30,264 nt of DNA from Candidatus Thiodiazotropha taylori (GCA_019100305.1 JAHRHW010000004.1:1-30264), one strand, 5' to 3'. Positions 1-9,500 are shown, numbered from the stretch's first letter. A program made the numbers and translations. Notes: generated by a model from the sequence alone, not told the origin.

Positions 1-700
1 CCCGATGGGCCTTGGGTGATCCGACCAGCTGCGCCATGGTGGTGTAGGAGATGAGCTGGGAAGTGCCGATGTTGAGCAGTGCCTCCCACACCTTGATTTG
101 AAAATTGCTGCCCTTTAGCAGCAGATGAAAGCGGGCTGGTTCCGGATTGCGACTGAAGATCCTGTGGATCATCTGGCTTGCCTTAAGGTCGTTTCGCTGC
201 AGCTCCGCCATCGGCCAGGTCTGCTGCAGACCCTGACTCTATTCTGGGTGGTCCAGGTCGTGAAAGCTCAAGCCGACGATACCCCGTTCCGTCCAGGCCA
301 TCATGGAGATTCCGAAAGGTGATCGAGCCAATCCATAGTTGATGCACAAGCCCAGGCCCTGCTGTTTGATTTCACCTGGACTCATGGCCTCGCAGGTGAC
401 CATCAGATCGTGCAGCCTGCCAGGCCCTGACAGCCCGCTCTCCAGGCTGGTGCTGAGCAGGTCATTCGAGCTCAAAAGTGAGTTGCGTGCATACTCTTTG
501 GTCAGGTACTGCAGAAACCGTTTCGGCGAGATGCCCGCCCATTCACTGAACACCCGCTGCAGGTGGAATTCGCTTAGTTCAACCGCCGATGCGATCTCTC
601 CAAGGCTGGGCTGTCGGCGGAGATTGGTACGGATGTACTCAATCGCCTGTGCGATGACAGCGTAGTGATTTCGATCTGCCGGCCGCTTGTTTTTGATCAT
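1..700 (-). pseudogene. AraC-type HTH / methylated-DNA-cysteine methyltransferase (Ada-like), interrupted by in-frame TAG, 3' end outside window
   Basis: Seen: from ATG at 700 the frame encodes 153 residues with an AraC-type helix-turn-helix (about residues 15-100, including LGEIASAVELSEFHLQRVF and GISPKRFLQYL), then the start of an Ada C-terminal domain (SPFGISMMAWTERGIVGLSF). A TAG lies at 239-241. The same frame then stays open to the window edge and encodes the continuation of the same domain, including NFQIKVWEALLNIGTSQLISY, the helix before the methyl-acceptor PCHRV, which would lie off the left edge. Family knowledge: such proteins move alkyl groups from O6-alkylguanine to their own cysteine. 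The N-terminal zinc domain of E. coli Ada is absent, as in many short forms. An upstream in-frame start at 760 is less likely; AGGG precedes the ATG at 700. Inference: a point nonsense mutation (for example CAG to TAG), giving a pseudogene, a split gene with restart near the ATG at 211, or a sequencing error. Confidence 0.8.
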
Positions 701-818
701 GGTACCCTGTTCTTTACGTTGAGTATCCTCAGTCTGCCCATCAAAGCGGGATCTGACCACCCGATTCTTGCGGGTTTCAGATTATCTGTAGAGATTTCTG
801 ATGGGGCCAGGGTTCTGG

Positions 819-1670
819 TCAGGGTTTATCCGTGGCGGCTCTATCCCTGGTCAGTTGCTCCAGCATATTCTCCATCTTGATCAGCCGCTGCTCCATCTCA
901 GCGGTGCGAGTGTCGATCCGGTGTACTTCACCTGCCTCACCCTCACCGCTCTCCCGGGAAAACTCCTCATGCTCCCGCTGCAGGGTTTCCAGTACGATTC
1001 CGATCATCATATTGAGAAAAACGAACGCCACGATGAAGATGAATGAGAGATAGAAGAACCAGCTGAGCGGAAAGACATCCATGGTCTCGTACATCACATC
1101 GGTCCAGTCCTCGAAGGTGGCGATACGGAACAGGGTCAGCATGGCAATGGTGATGTTTCCCCAAAGCTCCGGGTTGATCTGATGAAAAAACATGCTGCCG
1201 ATCGCGGCGTAGATATAGAAGATGATAAACATCAGCAGCGACACATAGCCCATGCGTGGAATGGCGGTGACGAAGGCGTTCAGCAGTACCCGTAATTCGG
1301 GGATGATCGAGACCAGTCGTAGTACCCTGAATACCCTCAGCAGTCGACCCAGCAGGGCGGCTTCACTGTCATCGACCGGGATCAGACTCGCCGTGACGAT
1401 GATAAAGTCGAAGACATTCCAGGCTTTACTGAAGAATCGTTTCAAACTCTGCTCGGCAATCATGCGGATGATGATCTCGACCAGAAAGAAGATCGTGATG
1501 CCGACGTCGAGCAGACGCAGGATCTGGGCGACGGAGCTTGGGATCGGGTAGGTTTTGGCGCCGATCATCAGTGCCGAGATCACGATCACCAGGATGACGA
1601 ATGTCTCAAAGATCTTGTTTTCGCGAAGTTGGATGAACTGTTGTTGCAGTTGTGCAGCTGTCGGGGGCAT
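819..1670 (-). CDS. Bacterial voltage-gated cation channel (Ion_trans, NaChBac/NavMs type) with acidic selectivity filter
   Basis: A 283-residue single-domain six-helix channel subunit that would form a homotetramer in the inner membrane. Seen: S1 about residues 21-37, S2 about 54-70, S3 about 84-98, an S4 voltage sensor with arginines at every third position (109, 112, 115, 118), S5, a pore helix and filter TFEDWTD at residues 185-191 (genome 1098-1118), then S6 with FLNMMIGIVLETLQ. The C-terminus ends in a heptad-like segment (EMEQRLIKMENMLEQL) typical of the tetramerising coiled coil in this family. Length fits NaChBac/NavAb relatives (about 270). ATG at 1670 was chosen over the in-frame TTG at 1703 because family N-termini are short; neither has a strong ribosome-binding site. 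Known: sodium-selective members carry TLESW; aspartates after the glutamate favour calcium. Calcium permeability is therefore inferred, not shown. Confidence 0.92.
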   Translation of the reverse strand: MPPTAAQLQQQFIQLRENKIFETFVILVIVISALMIGAKTYPIPSSVAQILRLLDVGITIFFLVEIIIRMIAEQSLKRFFSKAWNVFDFIIVTASLIPVDDSEAALLGRLLRVFRVLRLVSIIPELRVLLNAFVTAIPRMGYVSLLMFIIFYIYAAIGSMFFHQINPELWGNITIAMLTLFRIATFEDWTDVMYETMDVFPLSWFFYLSFIFIVAFVFLNMMIGIVLETLQREHEEFSRESGEGEAGEVHRIDTRTAEMEQRLIKMENMLEQLTRDRAATDKP

Positions 1671-1838
1671 GGCTGGTCGAATCCGGTATAGGCTGATAGT
1701 CAAAAGGCCGCCGATTATAGCGGAAAAGATCCCTTATTGCGGTTTAGGGTCACCGCTATGGATCGGGAAAATGCAGCTTAGTTCCGGGAAGTAGGGCCCC
1801 ACAGGGCTGAATGCCGGAGTGTTCGAAGCCCAAGGCCC

Positions 1839-2201
1839 TTAATTGCCCCAGGTTTTGAAGCGTTTTTTGCAATAGGCGAGCAGTTCAGCGTAGTTGCGGA
1901 AATAGAGTTCGAAGCCGTCCTCTGCGGGGGCATCGAATTCACACCAGTCGTTGTCGTAGTCACGACAGATCTGTGGGCGCTCGTCATAGATACCGCAGCC
2001 CCCATTGGGCTGCAGATGTTCACAACTTCCGCCAATCAGCAGAAACCAGCCATCTTCGTCCTTGTAGATCTCCACCCCGGCATGGGAGACCTGCCAGAGC
2101 AGATGTTCAAAGTCACTCTTCGAGCGGGGAGCGACACCGAGGGCTTCAGTGGTGTAAGTGCAGCACTTGGAGTTGGTGCAGCGATGGCACTTGTTATCCA
2201 T
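1839..2201 (-). CDS. YkgJ-family cysteine-cluster protein
   Basis: A 120-residue soluble protein of the YkgJ/UPF0153 zinc- or iron-chelating family (PF03692). Seen: cysteines at residues 5, 8, 13 and 14, then 60 (GGSC), 69 (GGCGIY), 79 (RPQICRDY) and 87; the CxxC...CC and C-x8-C-x9-C arrangement with the RPxxCRxY signature is diagnostic. It starts 17 bases after the rhlB stop on the same strand and is probably co-transcribed with it. The exact function of the family is not established; a metal-bound structural or oxidase-like role has been proposed for relatives. No signal peptide or membrane segment is visible. Confidence 0.88.
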   Translation of the reverse strand: MDNKCHRCTNSKCCTYTTEALGVAPRSKSDFEHLLWQVSHAGVEIYKDEDGWFLLIGGSCEHLQPNGGCGIYDERPQICRDYDNDWCEFDAPAEDGFELYFRNYAELLAYCKKRFKTWGN

Positions 2202-2218
2202 GGTGATTTGCTATTGGA

Positions 2219-3568
2219 TTATTCGCTGTTGCTTTGGGGGGGCTTGGGCCCCCGCCGGCGAGGTCTGCGCTTGCCTTCTCCCTTGGGTTTGTGCGCTTTA
2301 TGGTGATGCCCCTTGCCATGGCTCTTGTGGCCATCTTTGGGGCGATGTCTCTGGCGAGCCCCTTTTTCCGGGTAGACCCGGCTCTTCGGATCCACCTCGG
2401 CCAGCATCTCGGTAGCCACGGTCTGGGTCGGGATGGAGTGGCCTACGTAGGTTTCGATATCAGGCAGAGAGAAGGCATAGGTCTCACAGGCAAAACTGAT
2501 CGCCTCGCCGCTGGCCCCGGCACGGGCTGTTCTGCCGATGCGGTGCACGTAGTCTTCCGCATCCTCGGGAAGATCGAAATTGACCACATGGGTGACATCG
2601 GGAATATGCAGGCCACGGGCTGCCACATCGGTGGCGACCAGGGCTGGCAGTTCACCGTTCTGAAATTTCTTCAGCAGGCTGAGGCGTTTTTTCTGCGGCA
2701 CGTCGCCGGAGAGCACCGCCGTATCGATACCGTTGCCCTGCAGGAACCCCCAAACCTTGTCTGCCACCCGTTTGGTGTTGACGAAGACGATGATGCGGGC
2801 CTCCTCAAGCTGTTTGAGCAGGCCGATCAGTAGCGGGATCTTCTCCTCATTGGCAGTCATATAGCAGGTTTCGGTGATCTTCTCCGCTGTTACCTGCTCC
2901 GGCTCCACCTCGACACTGTGGGGGTTGTTCATGTGTTCGTAGGCCAGTTCGCGCACCCGATAGGAGAGGGTGGCGGAGAACAGCATGCCCAGCCTGTCCT
3001 GAGGTAACGGACAGCGTCGCAGCATATAGCGGATGTCCTTGATGAAGCCGAGATCGAACATCCGGTCGGCCTCGTCCAGCACGATCACCTGAATCTCTTT
3101 CAGGTCATAGACCCGCTGTTTGAAGTAGTCGATCAGTCGCCCCGGGGTGCCGATCAGGATATCCACCCCCTGCTCGATCTGTTTGCGCTGCTTGTCATAC
3201 CCGGTGCCGCCGTAGACCGCTGCGGTCGTCAGCTCAGTATGCTGGGTCAATGCCTGGGCATCGTTATAGATCTGCACCGCCAGCTCTCTGGTCGGGGCGA
3301 GAATCAGGGTGCGGGGTTGATTGACCCGACGCTGCTCCGATGGCGGGTTGCGTAACAGGTGATCGATGGCCGCGATCAGAAAGGCAGCGGTTTTACCTGT
3401 ACCGGTTTGTGCTTGTCCCGCCAGATCCTTTCCGGTCAGTGCAATCGGCAGGGTTTCCGCTTGAATCGGGGTGCAGTATTCGAAGCCGGCTTCCTGGATA
3501 CCCAGCAGAACCTGGGGGTCAAGATCGAAGTCGGCAAAACGGGTTTCAGTCAGATGTTTATTGCTCAT
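2219..3568 (-). CDS. rhlB: ATP-dependent RNA helicase RhlB (DEAD-box)
   Basis: A 449-residue DEAD-box helicase which, by homology to E. coli RhlB, unwinds structured RNA for the RNase E degradosome. Seen in order: Q-motif region (FADFDLDPQVLLGI...CTPIQAETLPI), Walker A AQTGTGKT, PTRELAVQIY, the DEAD box VLDEADRMFDLGFIKD, SAT (MLFSATLSYRVRELA), VATDVAARGLHIP and HRIGRTARAG. The stretch from MSNKHLTETRFADF closely follows E. coli RhlB (MSKTHLTEQKFSDF), which fixes the start at 3568; the frame is open upstream to 3958 but that extension does not look like protein. The last about 45 residues are a Lys/Arg/His-rich, low-complexity tail, probably disordered and RNA-binding. It is divergent from rlmH across about 140 bases. 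Confidence 0.95.
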   Translation of the reverse strand: MSNKHLTETRFADFDLDPQVLLGIQEAGFEYCTPIQAETLPIALTGKDLAGQAQTGTGKTAAFLIAAIDHLLRNPPSEQRRVNQPRTLILAPTRELAVQIYNDAQALTQHTELTTAAVYGGTGYDKQRKQIEQGVDILIGTPGRLIDYFKQRVYDLKEIQVIVLDEADRMFDLGFIKDIRYMLRRCPLPQDRLGMLFSATLSYRVRELAYEHMNNPHSVEVEPEQVTAEKITETCYMTANEEKIPLLIGLLKQLEEARIIVFVNTKRVADKVWGFLQGNGIDTAVLSGDVPQKKRLSLLKKFQNGELPALVATDVAARGLHIPDVTHVVNFDLPEDAEDYVHRIGRTARAGASGEAISFACETYAFSLPDIETYVGHSIPTQTVATEMLAEVDPKSRVYPEKGARQRHRPKDGHKSHGKGHHHKAHKPKGEGKRRPRRRGPKPPQSNSE

Positions 3569-3706
3569 GGGGCGGAAGCATACAGGATAATAGGTATAAC
3601 TACGATCCTGCATGGAATCAGGGCCTTGCCTGAGTCTTCTCAGCTGCGAATTGCATGGATGTAAAACTTGCCCATCGAAGCACACAATCCCGTACAATCC
3701 ACCAGC

Positions 3707-4180
3707 ATGAACATCCATCTTGTTTCTGTCGGAAACCGCATGCCTGACTGGGTGGTCGAAGGCTATCAGACCTATGCCCGGCGGCTGAATGGGGATTGCT
3801 ATCTCCATCTGCTTGAGATCGCTCCTGGACAGCGGGGCAAAAAGGCCGATATCAAGCGGATTCTGAAGGATGAGGGGGAAAGGATGCTGAAAGCGATACC
3901 CAAAGGGTGCCGGGTTGTGGCTCTGGATGTACAGGGACGGGCCTGGAGTACAGAGCAACTCTCCGGCAAGCTTGAGGCCTGGATGGGTGATGGCCGGGAT
4001 CTGGCGCTCCTTGTGGGCGGGCCGGAAGGGCTCTCGGCGGAGTGTTTGAGCCAGGCGGAGGGACGCTGGTCACTGTCGCCTCTAACCCTGCCCCATCCGT
4101 TGGTCAGGGTGGTGGTGGCTGAACAGCTCTATCGGGCCTGGAGTCTGATACACAACCATCCCTATCATCGGGCCGGATAG
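3707..4180 (+). CDS. rlmH: 23S rRNA (pseudouridine1915-N3)-methyltransferase RlmH
   Basis: A 157-residue SPOUT-class enzyme that uses S-adenosylmethionine to methylate pseudouridine 1915 in helix 69 of 23S rRNA on assembled ribosomes. Seen: N-terminal MNIHLVSVGNRMPDWV, the glycine-rich SAM loop LALLVGGPEGLS, and the knotted C-terminus LPHPLVRVVVAEQLYRAWS followed by NHPYHR, which is highly diagnostic. Length matches E. coli RlmH (155). ATG at 3707 was preferred to the in-frame TTG at 3668 because it gives the conserved N-terminus. maf starts four bases after the stop, so the two form an operon. The usual partner rsfS is not upstream; divergent rhlB is there instead. Confidence 0.97.
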   Translation: MNIHLVSVGNRMPDWVVEGYQTYARRLNGDCYLHLLEIAPGQRGKKADIKRILKDEGERMLKAIPKGCRVVALDVQGRAWSTEQLSGKLEAWMGDGRDLALLVGGPEGLSAECLSQAEGRWSLSPLTLPHPLVRVVVAEQLYRAWSLIHNHPYHRAG

Positions 4181-4184
4181 CAGT

Positions 4185-4805
4185 ATGGATGACCGGCCCA
4201 GCCTCTATCTGGCATCTAGATCCCCAAGGCGGCGTGAACTGCTGCAACAGATCGGGGTGCGCTTCGAGCTGCTCGATATTGAGATCGATGAGGGGCAGTT
4301 GCCAGAGGAGCAACCGACAGACTATGTGCGGCGGGTGGCCGAGGATAAGGCTGTGGCCGGTTTCAGTCAGCTCAGTGAAACCACTCGAATGCCGGTTTTG
4401 GCTGCCGATACCAGTGTGGTTGTAAACGGACATATCCTGGGAAAACCGGAGAATCGGGATCACGCTTTGTGGATGCTGGGGCAACTCTCCGGTACCACCC
4501 ATGAGGTGTTCAGTGCAGTGACGCTGTGTCGATCGGTTCCACAGACCAGGGTCTCTGTCAGTCAGGTAACCTTTCGTGAACTCAGTGAAGCCGAGATGCT
4601 CGGTTACTGGCATACGGGAGAGCCGCTGGATAAGGCGGGAAGCTATGCAATTCAGGGGCTTGGAGCACAATTTATTGCACGGCTGGAGGGCAGTTATTCC
4701 GCTGTGATGGGCTTGCCGCTGTTCGAAACCGCAGAATTACTGCAACTGGGCGGGATCGAATTTGGCGCTGGGAAGACTAATTCGATAGGCCCAGGTAGTA
4801 TTTAG
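4185..4805 (+). CDS. maf: Maf/YhdE-family nucleoside triphosphate pyrophosphatase
   Basis: A 206-residue Maf-like house-cleaning pyrophosphatase that hydrolyses dTTP/UTP or modified nucleotides to the monophosphate plus PPi. Seen: the N-terminal substrate loop LASRSPRRRELLQQIG, the EDKA motif, VLAADTSVVVNGHILGKP with catalytic-type Asp75, a THEVFSAVTL strand and the C-terminal DKAGSYAIQGLGAQFI. The YhdE rather than YceF subfamily is favoured by the GSYAIQG segment and by the downstream neighbour rng, which matches the maf-rng-yhdP order of E. coli. mreBCD, which precede maf in E. coli, are replaced here by rlmH. Confidence 0.93.
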   Translation: MDDRPSLYLASRSPRRRELLQQIGVRFELLDIEIDEGQLPEEQPTDYVRRVAEDKAVAGFSQLSETTRMPVLAADTSVVVNGHILGKPENRDHALWMLGQLSGTTHEVFSAVTLCRSVPQTRVSVSQVTFRELSEAEMLGYWHTGEPLDKAGSYAIQGLGAQFIARLEGSYSAVMGLPLFETAELLQLGGIEFGAGKTNSIGPGSI

Positions 4806-5076
4806 ACCGCACAGGGTGCACCAGGCTCTGATGGGTCCTGAGAAGCGGGTGTCCCCGTTAAAGATTGCCGGCGTGCCGGGGTTGAGGAGAAATTGCTAGG
4901 TTGCGGGCTTTAACACAGATTCCACATTAGCAAGCTGACATCTGTCGTAAGCTAATGGAGTGTCGCCTGAATTCATAAACTCGGGCTGCCCTTTGGGTGG
5001 TCTGGTTAAGACGACATGGATTCTAGGTTAATAAATTGCCCGATCGTCCGATGAAAGAGATTCGGAGGCAACGCGT
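4806..5076. other. maf-rng intergenic region
   Basis: 270 bases without a credible gene. It holds an imperfect nested dyad at 4926-4956 (ATTAGC/GCTAAT arms around GACA-TC-TGTC) and a weak promoter-like pair, TTAAGA at 5006-5011 and TAATAA at 5029-5034 with a 17-base spacer, suitably placed for rng. No T-run terminator is visible after maf. Confidence 0.35.
5064..5068 (+). promoter_or_regulatory. Shine-Dalgarno site that sets the rng TTG start
   Basis: GGAGG lies eight bases before TTG at 5077. The alternative ATG at 5122, which aligns with the start of E. coli RNase G, has no comparable site. This favours a TTG start and a 15-residue N-terminal extension. Confidence 0.65.
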
Positions 5077-6576
5077 TTGTCTACAGGGATTAGCAATAAC
5101 GAAAATAACGAAGTAGTTGATATGAGTGAAGAAATTCTAATTAATGTAACTCCTCCCGAAACCCGTGTGGCGGTCATTGAAAATGGTGCTGTGCAGGAGA
5201 TCATCATCGAGCGTTCCGGAAAACGGGGGCTGGTTGGCAATATCTACAAGGGCAAGGTGTGTCGGGTTCTGCCCGGTATGCAGGCGGCATTTGTCGACGT
5301 GGGGCTTGAACGGGCAGCATTTCTGCACGTCTCAGATATCGGAGACTCAACCGACAAACCGAAAACCGACAATATCCATGAGCTGTTGAGGGAAGGCGAA
5401 CTGGTGATCGTGCAGGTGCTGAAGGATCCGATCGGTACCAAAGGTGCCAGGCTGACCACCAACATCTCCATTCCATCCAGACACCTGGTCTTCATGCCTT
5501 CCCTGGGTAATATGGGGATTTCTCAGAGAATCGAGGCTGAGGATGAGCGTCAGCGACTCCGTGAATTGCTCAATCAGGTCGCCGAAACGGGGGAAATTTC
5601 AGGTGGTTATATCGCAAGAACTGCAGCTGAGGGGGTGGATGAGTCATCGTTGAAATCCGATATGCGGTTTCTCGCCCGGCTTTGGAGTTCCATCCAGGAG
5701 AGAAGCAAACTGGCAAAAAGCATCGAACTGATCCATGAGGACCTCTCCTTACCCCTGAGGTCGTTGCGGGATCTGGTCGGTCCCGATGTGGAGAAGGTGC
5801 GCATCGACTCAAAGGAGACCCACCAGAAATCGATCAGTTTCGCGCAAAAGTTCATCCCGGACATCAAGCACCGCATCGAATACTACCCGGGTGAGCGTCC
5901 CCTGTTCGATCTGTATGGGGTGGAGGATGAGATACAGAAAGCCCTGGAGCGTAAAGTTCAGCTCAAATCCGGCGGCCATCTGGTGATCGATCAGACCGAG
6001 GCAATGACCACTATCGATGTCAATACCGGCGCTTTTGTCGGGCACAGGAACCTGGAAGAGACCATCTTCAAGACCAACCTGGAGGCCGCCCAAGCGATCT
6101 GCCGGCAACTGAGGATTCGTAATCTTGGTGGCATCATCATCATCGACTTCATCGACATGCTCGATCCGGAACATCGGCGTCAGGTCTTACGCGCGCTGGA
6201 GAAGTGTCTTGCCCATGATCATGCACGGACCCACATCACTGAGGTCTCCTCACTGGGGCTGGTGGAGATGACCCGCAAGCGCATTCGGGAGTCCCTGGAG
6301 CATGTTCTCTGTGAACCTTGCAGCTGTTGTGGTGGGCGTGGTTCGATGAAGACAGCAGAGACCACCTGCTATGAGATCTTTCGTGAAATCCTGCGGGAAT
6401 CCAGGCAGTTTGATGTGGAGTCCCTGCTGGTATTGGCCTCCCAGGAGGTGATCGACCGACTACTCGACGAAGAGTCCACCCACCTGGCCGAACTGGAGCA
6501 GTTCGTCGGCCATCCGATCAAGCTGCAGGCTGAGCAGCTCTACAGTCAGGAACACTATGATGTGGTGTTGGTCTGA
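5077..6576 (+). CDS. rng: Ribonuclease G
   Basis: A 499-residue (484 from the inner ATG) RNase E/G-family endoribonuclease that matures the 5' end of 16S rRNA and degrades some mRNAs in the cytoplasm. Seen: N-terminal ILINVTPPETRVAVIENG, an S1-type domain with GNIYKGKVCRVLPGMQAAFVD, a 5'-sensor region with GARLTT, and the DNase-I-like catalytic segment with Asp314 (TTIDVNTGAF) and Asp357 (IIIDFIDM), spaced 43 residues as in RNase E Asp303/Asp346. The zinc-link cysteines follow as CEPCSCCGGRG. There is no long RNase E degradosome tail, so this is RNase G. The start is TTG because of a strong GGAGG eight bases upstream. yhdP follows 21 bases after the stop. Confidence 0.96.
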   Translation: MSTGISNNENNEVVDMSEEILINVTPPETRVAVIENGAVQEIIIERSGKRGLVGNIYKGKVCRVLPGMQAAFVDVGLERAAFLHVSDIGDSTDKPKTDNIHELLREGELVIVQVLKDPIGTKGARLTTNISIPSRHLVFMPSLGNMGISQRIEAEDERQRLRELLNQVAETGEISGGYIARTAAEGVDESSLKSDMRFLARLWSSIQERSKLAKSIELIHEDLSLPLRSLRDLVGPDVEKVRIDSKETHQKSISFAQKFIPDIKHRIEYYPGERPLFDLYGVEDEIQKALERKVQLKSGGHLVIDQTEAMTTIDVNTGAFVGHRNLEETIFKTNLEAAQAICRQLRIRNLGGIIIIDFIDMLDPEHRRQVLRALEKCLAHDHARTHITEVSSLGLVEMTRKRIRESLEHVLCEPCSCCGGRGSMKTAETTCYEIFREILRESRQFDVESLLVLASQEVIDRLLDEESTHLAELEQFVGHPIKLQAEQLYSQEHYDVVLV

Positions 6577-6597
6577 CCACCGCTGAATTTCGTTTTC

Positions 6598-9500
6598 ATG
6601 CTCGCCGCCGCAAAATATTTTCACACGAAGTTCTGGCAGGTTATCGCCTGGTTGGTAATCCTGCTGGCAGTGGGTTTGACCCTTGCACGATTTCTGTTGC
6701 CGGGTATCGATCTGGAACCCTACCGTCAGGAGATCGAACGGGTACTCGAAGAGAAGGCTGAGATGCCACTCAGTATCGGTGCCATTCAGGCACAGTTGAA
6801 AGGTGCCCATCTGGTTCTCAAGTTTGCGGATGTCAGTGCACTGGACAAGCAGACCGAAGAGCCGCTGCTGTATGCTCCTGAAGTCTATGTCAGAGTCCAG
6901 TTGCTGAAGAGCCTGCTGGCCGGTCAGTTGCAACTGGGCGGTGGCAAAGTGGTCGGTACCAAGTTGAAGATGGAGCGATTTGCCGACGGTTCCTTCTCAT
7001 TGCAGGGCATGGAGAGAGCCGGGGAATCATCCGATACCGCTGCGGTGTTGGGAATCTTTCTGGAGCAGAACCGGTTGCGGATGGTTGATACGGAGATTCT
7101 CATCAAGAGCGCACTGCAGGGGCGCCCACCGTTAAGACTTAGTGGCTTGAAAGTGGATCTGTTGAACAACGGCCTGCACCATCGGCTCGCGCTCTCCGGG
7201 CAGATCGGTCATCGGGGAGAGGAGAAGATCGAACTGATTGCGAATCTTCGACAGAGCTCAGCGGATTCCATCGTGATGAGTGGTGAGTTTTATCTGAAGT
7301 GCGAAGATCTGCAGTTAGGCAGCCGGCTTGGGGAGTGGCTGCCGGATGGTTATCAGGTGGATCAGGGGCGGGCCAATCTGGAGTTATGGGGTGATGTCAC
7401 GGATGGGGCGGTGCAAAGGATCAGTGGGCAATCAGAGCTTCATGACCTGCATCTGACCGGTCGGCAAAGGGATAAATCATTCTCGCTACAGCATCTTGCC
7501 AGCTCACTTGATTGGTCGAAGATCGAGGCGGGCTGGATGTTGGCGTTGGAGCAGTTCTCACTGACTCAGAAGGGACGGAAGTGGCCTGAAGGTGGTCTTG
7601 AAGTCACCTGGTGGAAATCGGCAGAACAGGGTACCGGATTCGAACTGCGTGCCGACTATCTCTCCCTCGATACCGCCCATGATCTGATTTCGATCGTCGA
7701 ACTGCCGGCCAGGGATCTGCAGAATGCCCTGTTGGGATTGAATCCCCGGGGAGACCTGACGGGGCTCGATTTCTATCTGCAGCAGTTGCCCGGTCAGGAG
7801 ATGACCTGGCAACTGCAGGGTGAGGTTGAAAAGTTCATTTCCAACCCCTGGGAGAGTATCCCGGGTACCGCCGGATTGAAGATGTCATTCGATGGTAACC
7901 AGTCGGGAGGCTGGTTGAAGATCGACAGCGACAATCTCACCATCGACTACCCGCAACTGTTTCGCAGACCATTGCAGGCTGACCGGGTCAAGGGAGATTT
8001 CCTGTGGAATTTTGATCTACAGAGCGGTTTGCACATGCAGACCGACCATCTTGAGATGAGCAATCCGGATATGGAGACCCTGTCGCGTATCGAGCTGCAG
8101 ATACCGATCAGCGGCAAGGATCTGTTCGCCGACATTCAGACCGATTTCTGGAATGCGGATGGTTCCCGTAAAAGCGAATATCTGCCGGTTACCGTGATGC
8201 CCGAAGGGTTGGTGGAGTGGCTGGATAAATCGATGGTCAGCGGACATGTGAAATCGGGCAGCTTCCTACTCTATGGCCCGGTGAGTGCTTTTCCCTTCAA
8301 AGCCCACGAAGGTCGCTTTGAGGTCTGGTTCGGGGTTGAGGATCTACTCCTCGACTATATGCCTGAGTGGCCGGTTCTCTCGGAAACGGTGGCGGAAGTT
8401 CACTTCATCAATAACGGGCTGAAAGCCAGGCTTGAGGAGGGGGTGATGCTCAATAGCCGGCTGCGAGATGTCTCTGTTGAGATCGATGAACTGCGCAATC
8501 CAACCCCGGTGAAAATCAGAGGGGAAGCCATTGGACCATTCAAAGACATCATGGCGATCCTGGGTGATACACCGCTTAAAGAGGATTTTCAGCCGTTTGT
8601 CGAAGCTGTGTCGGTTGGTGGTAAAACCCATACAGTCGTGGATCTGGCAATTCCATTGGAGGAGGGACGGGGTGAGTTGTCGGTCGAAGGGTCGATCGAT
8701 TTTCGGCGTGCTGCACTGCGAGTCAAACAGGCGGATGTCGACCTGAAATCGATTACCGGTGAGGTCAAGTTCGACAGTTCCGGTGTCAGTGGGAAAAAGT
8801 TGCAGGCGCAGTTTCTCAATGAGCCGGTGCAATTCGATATTGCCCCCTATCGGTATCAGGGCAGGGACTGGACCCGCATCAATGCACACAGCGTTCTGGA
8901 CTTGGCCAAGCTGCATAAAAAATTTCCTGATTGGTATCTGCAGTATTTTAAAGGCCGGGGTAGAGCTGATCTGGAGTTCAGTATCGCCCATCAGCCGAGC
9001 CGGATACCGGTTAGAATGAATCTCTCCTCACAGCTGGTCGGTGTGGAAGTCGACCTGCCTGCGCCCTTGATCAAAGCGCCTGAGGTTTCCCGGCAACTCG
9101 ATTTGGGTGTGGACTTTCTGAGTGATTCAAGTACCGAACTGAGAGTGCTTTACGGTGACGATACCCATGCTTTGCTGCGTCTCTACGATAATCAGGAGAA
9201 ACCCTGGGTTGCCGCGATCGGTTTTCAGCGGGAGCCTCTCAGTCTGGATGGGGTTGAAGGGTTTCACCTCAGTGGAGAGCTCGATCTCCTCAATGCGGAC
9301 CATTGGATAGCCTGGGTCAATCGACAGGCCAATCAATCCGACACGCCAATGCCGCGTATCGAAATGAACCTGCGGGTCGATGAACTTATCGCACTGGGTA
9401 CGGTTTGTCCCCAGACCCGGTTCACCTATAAGGACTATGCCAATGGCTACCGGGTGAATCTGACCTCGGATACGGTGCAGGGCACCATGCAGGTACCGAG

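Noticed and set aside
3569..3958. N-terminal extension of RhlB to an upstream start
   Set aside because: The extension overlaps rlmH and the intergenic region, and homology begins exactly at 3568.
4104..4670. Minus-strand 188-residue frame opposite rlmH/maf
   Set aside because: Overlaps two certain genes and has no protein-like features.
8344..8991. Minus-strand 215-residue frame inside yhdP
   Set aside because: Antisense shadow; the plus frame is continuous YhdP and the minus frame has no recognisable domain or ribosome-binding site.
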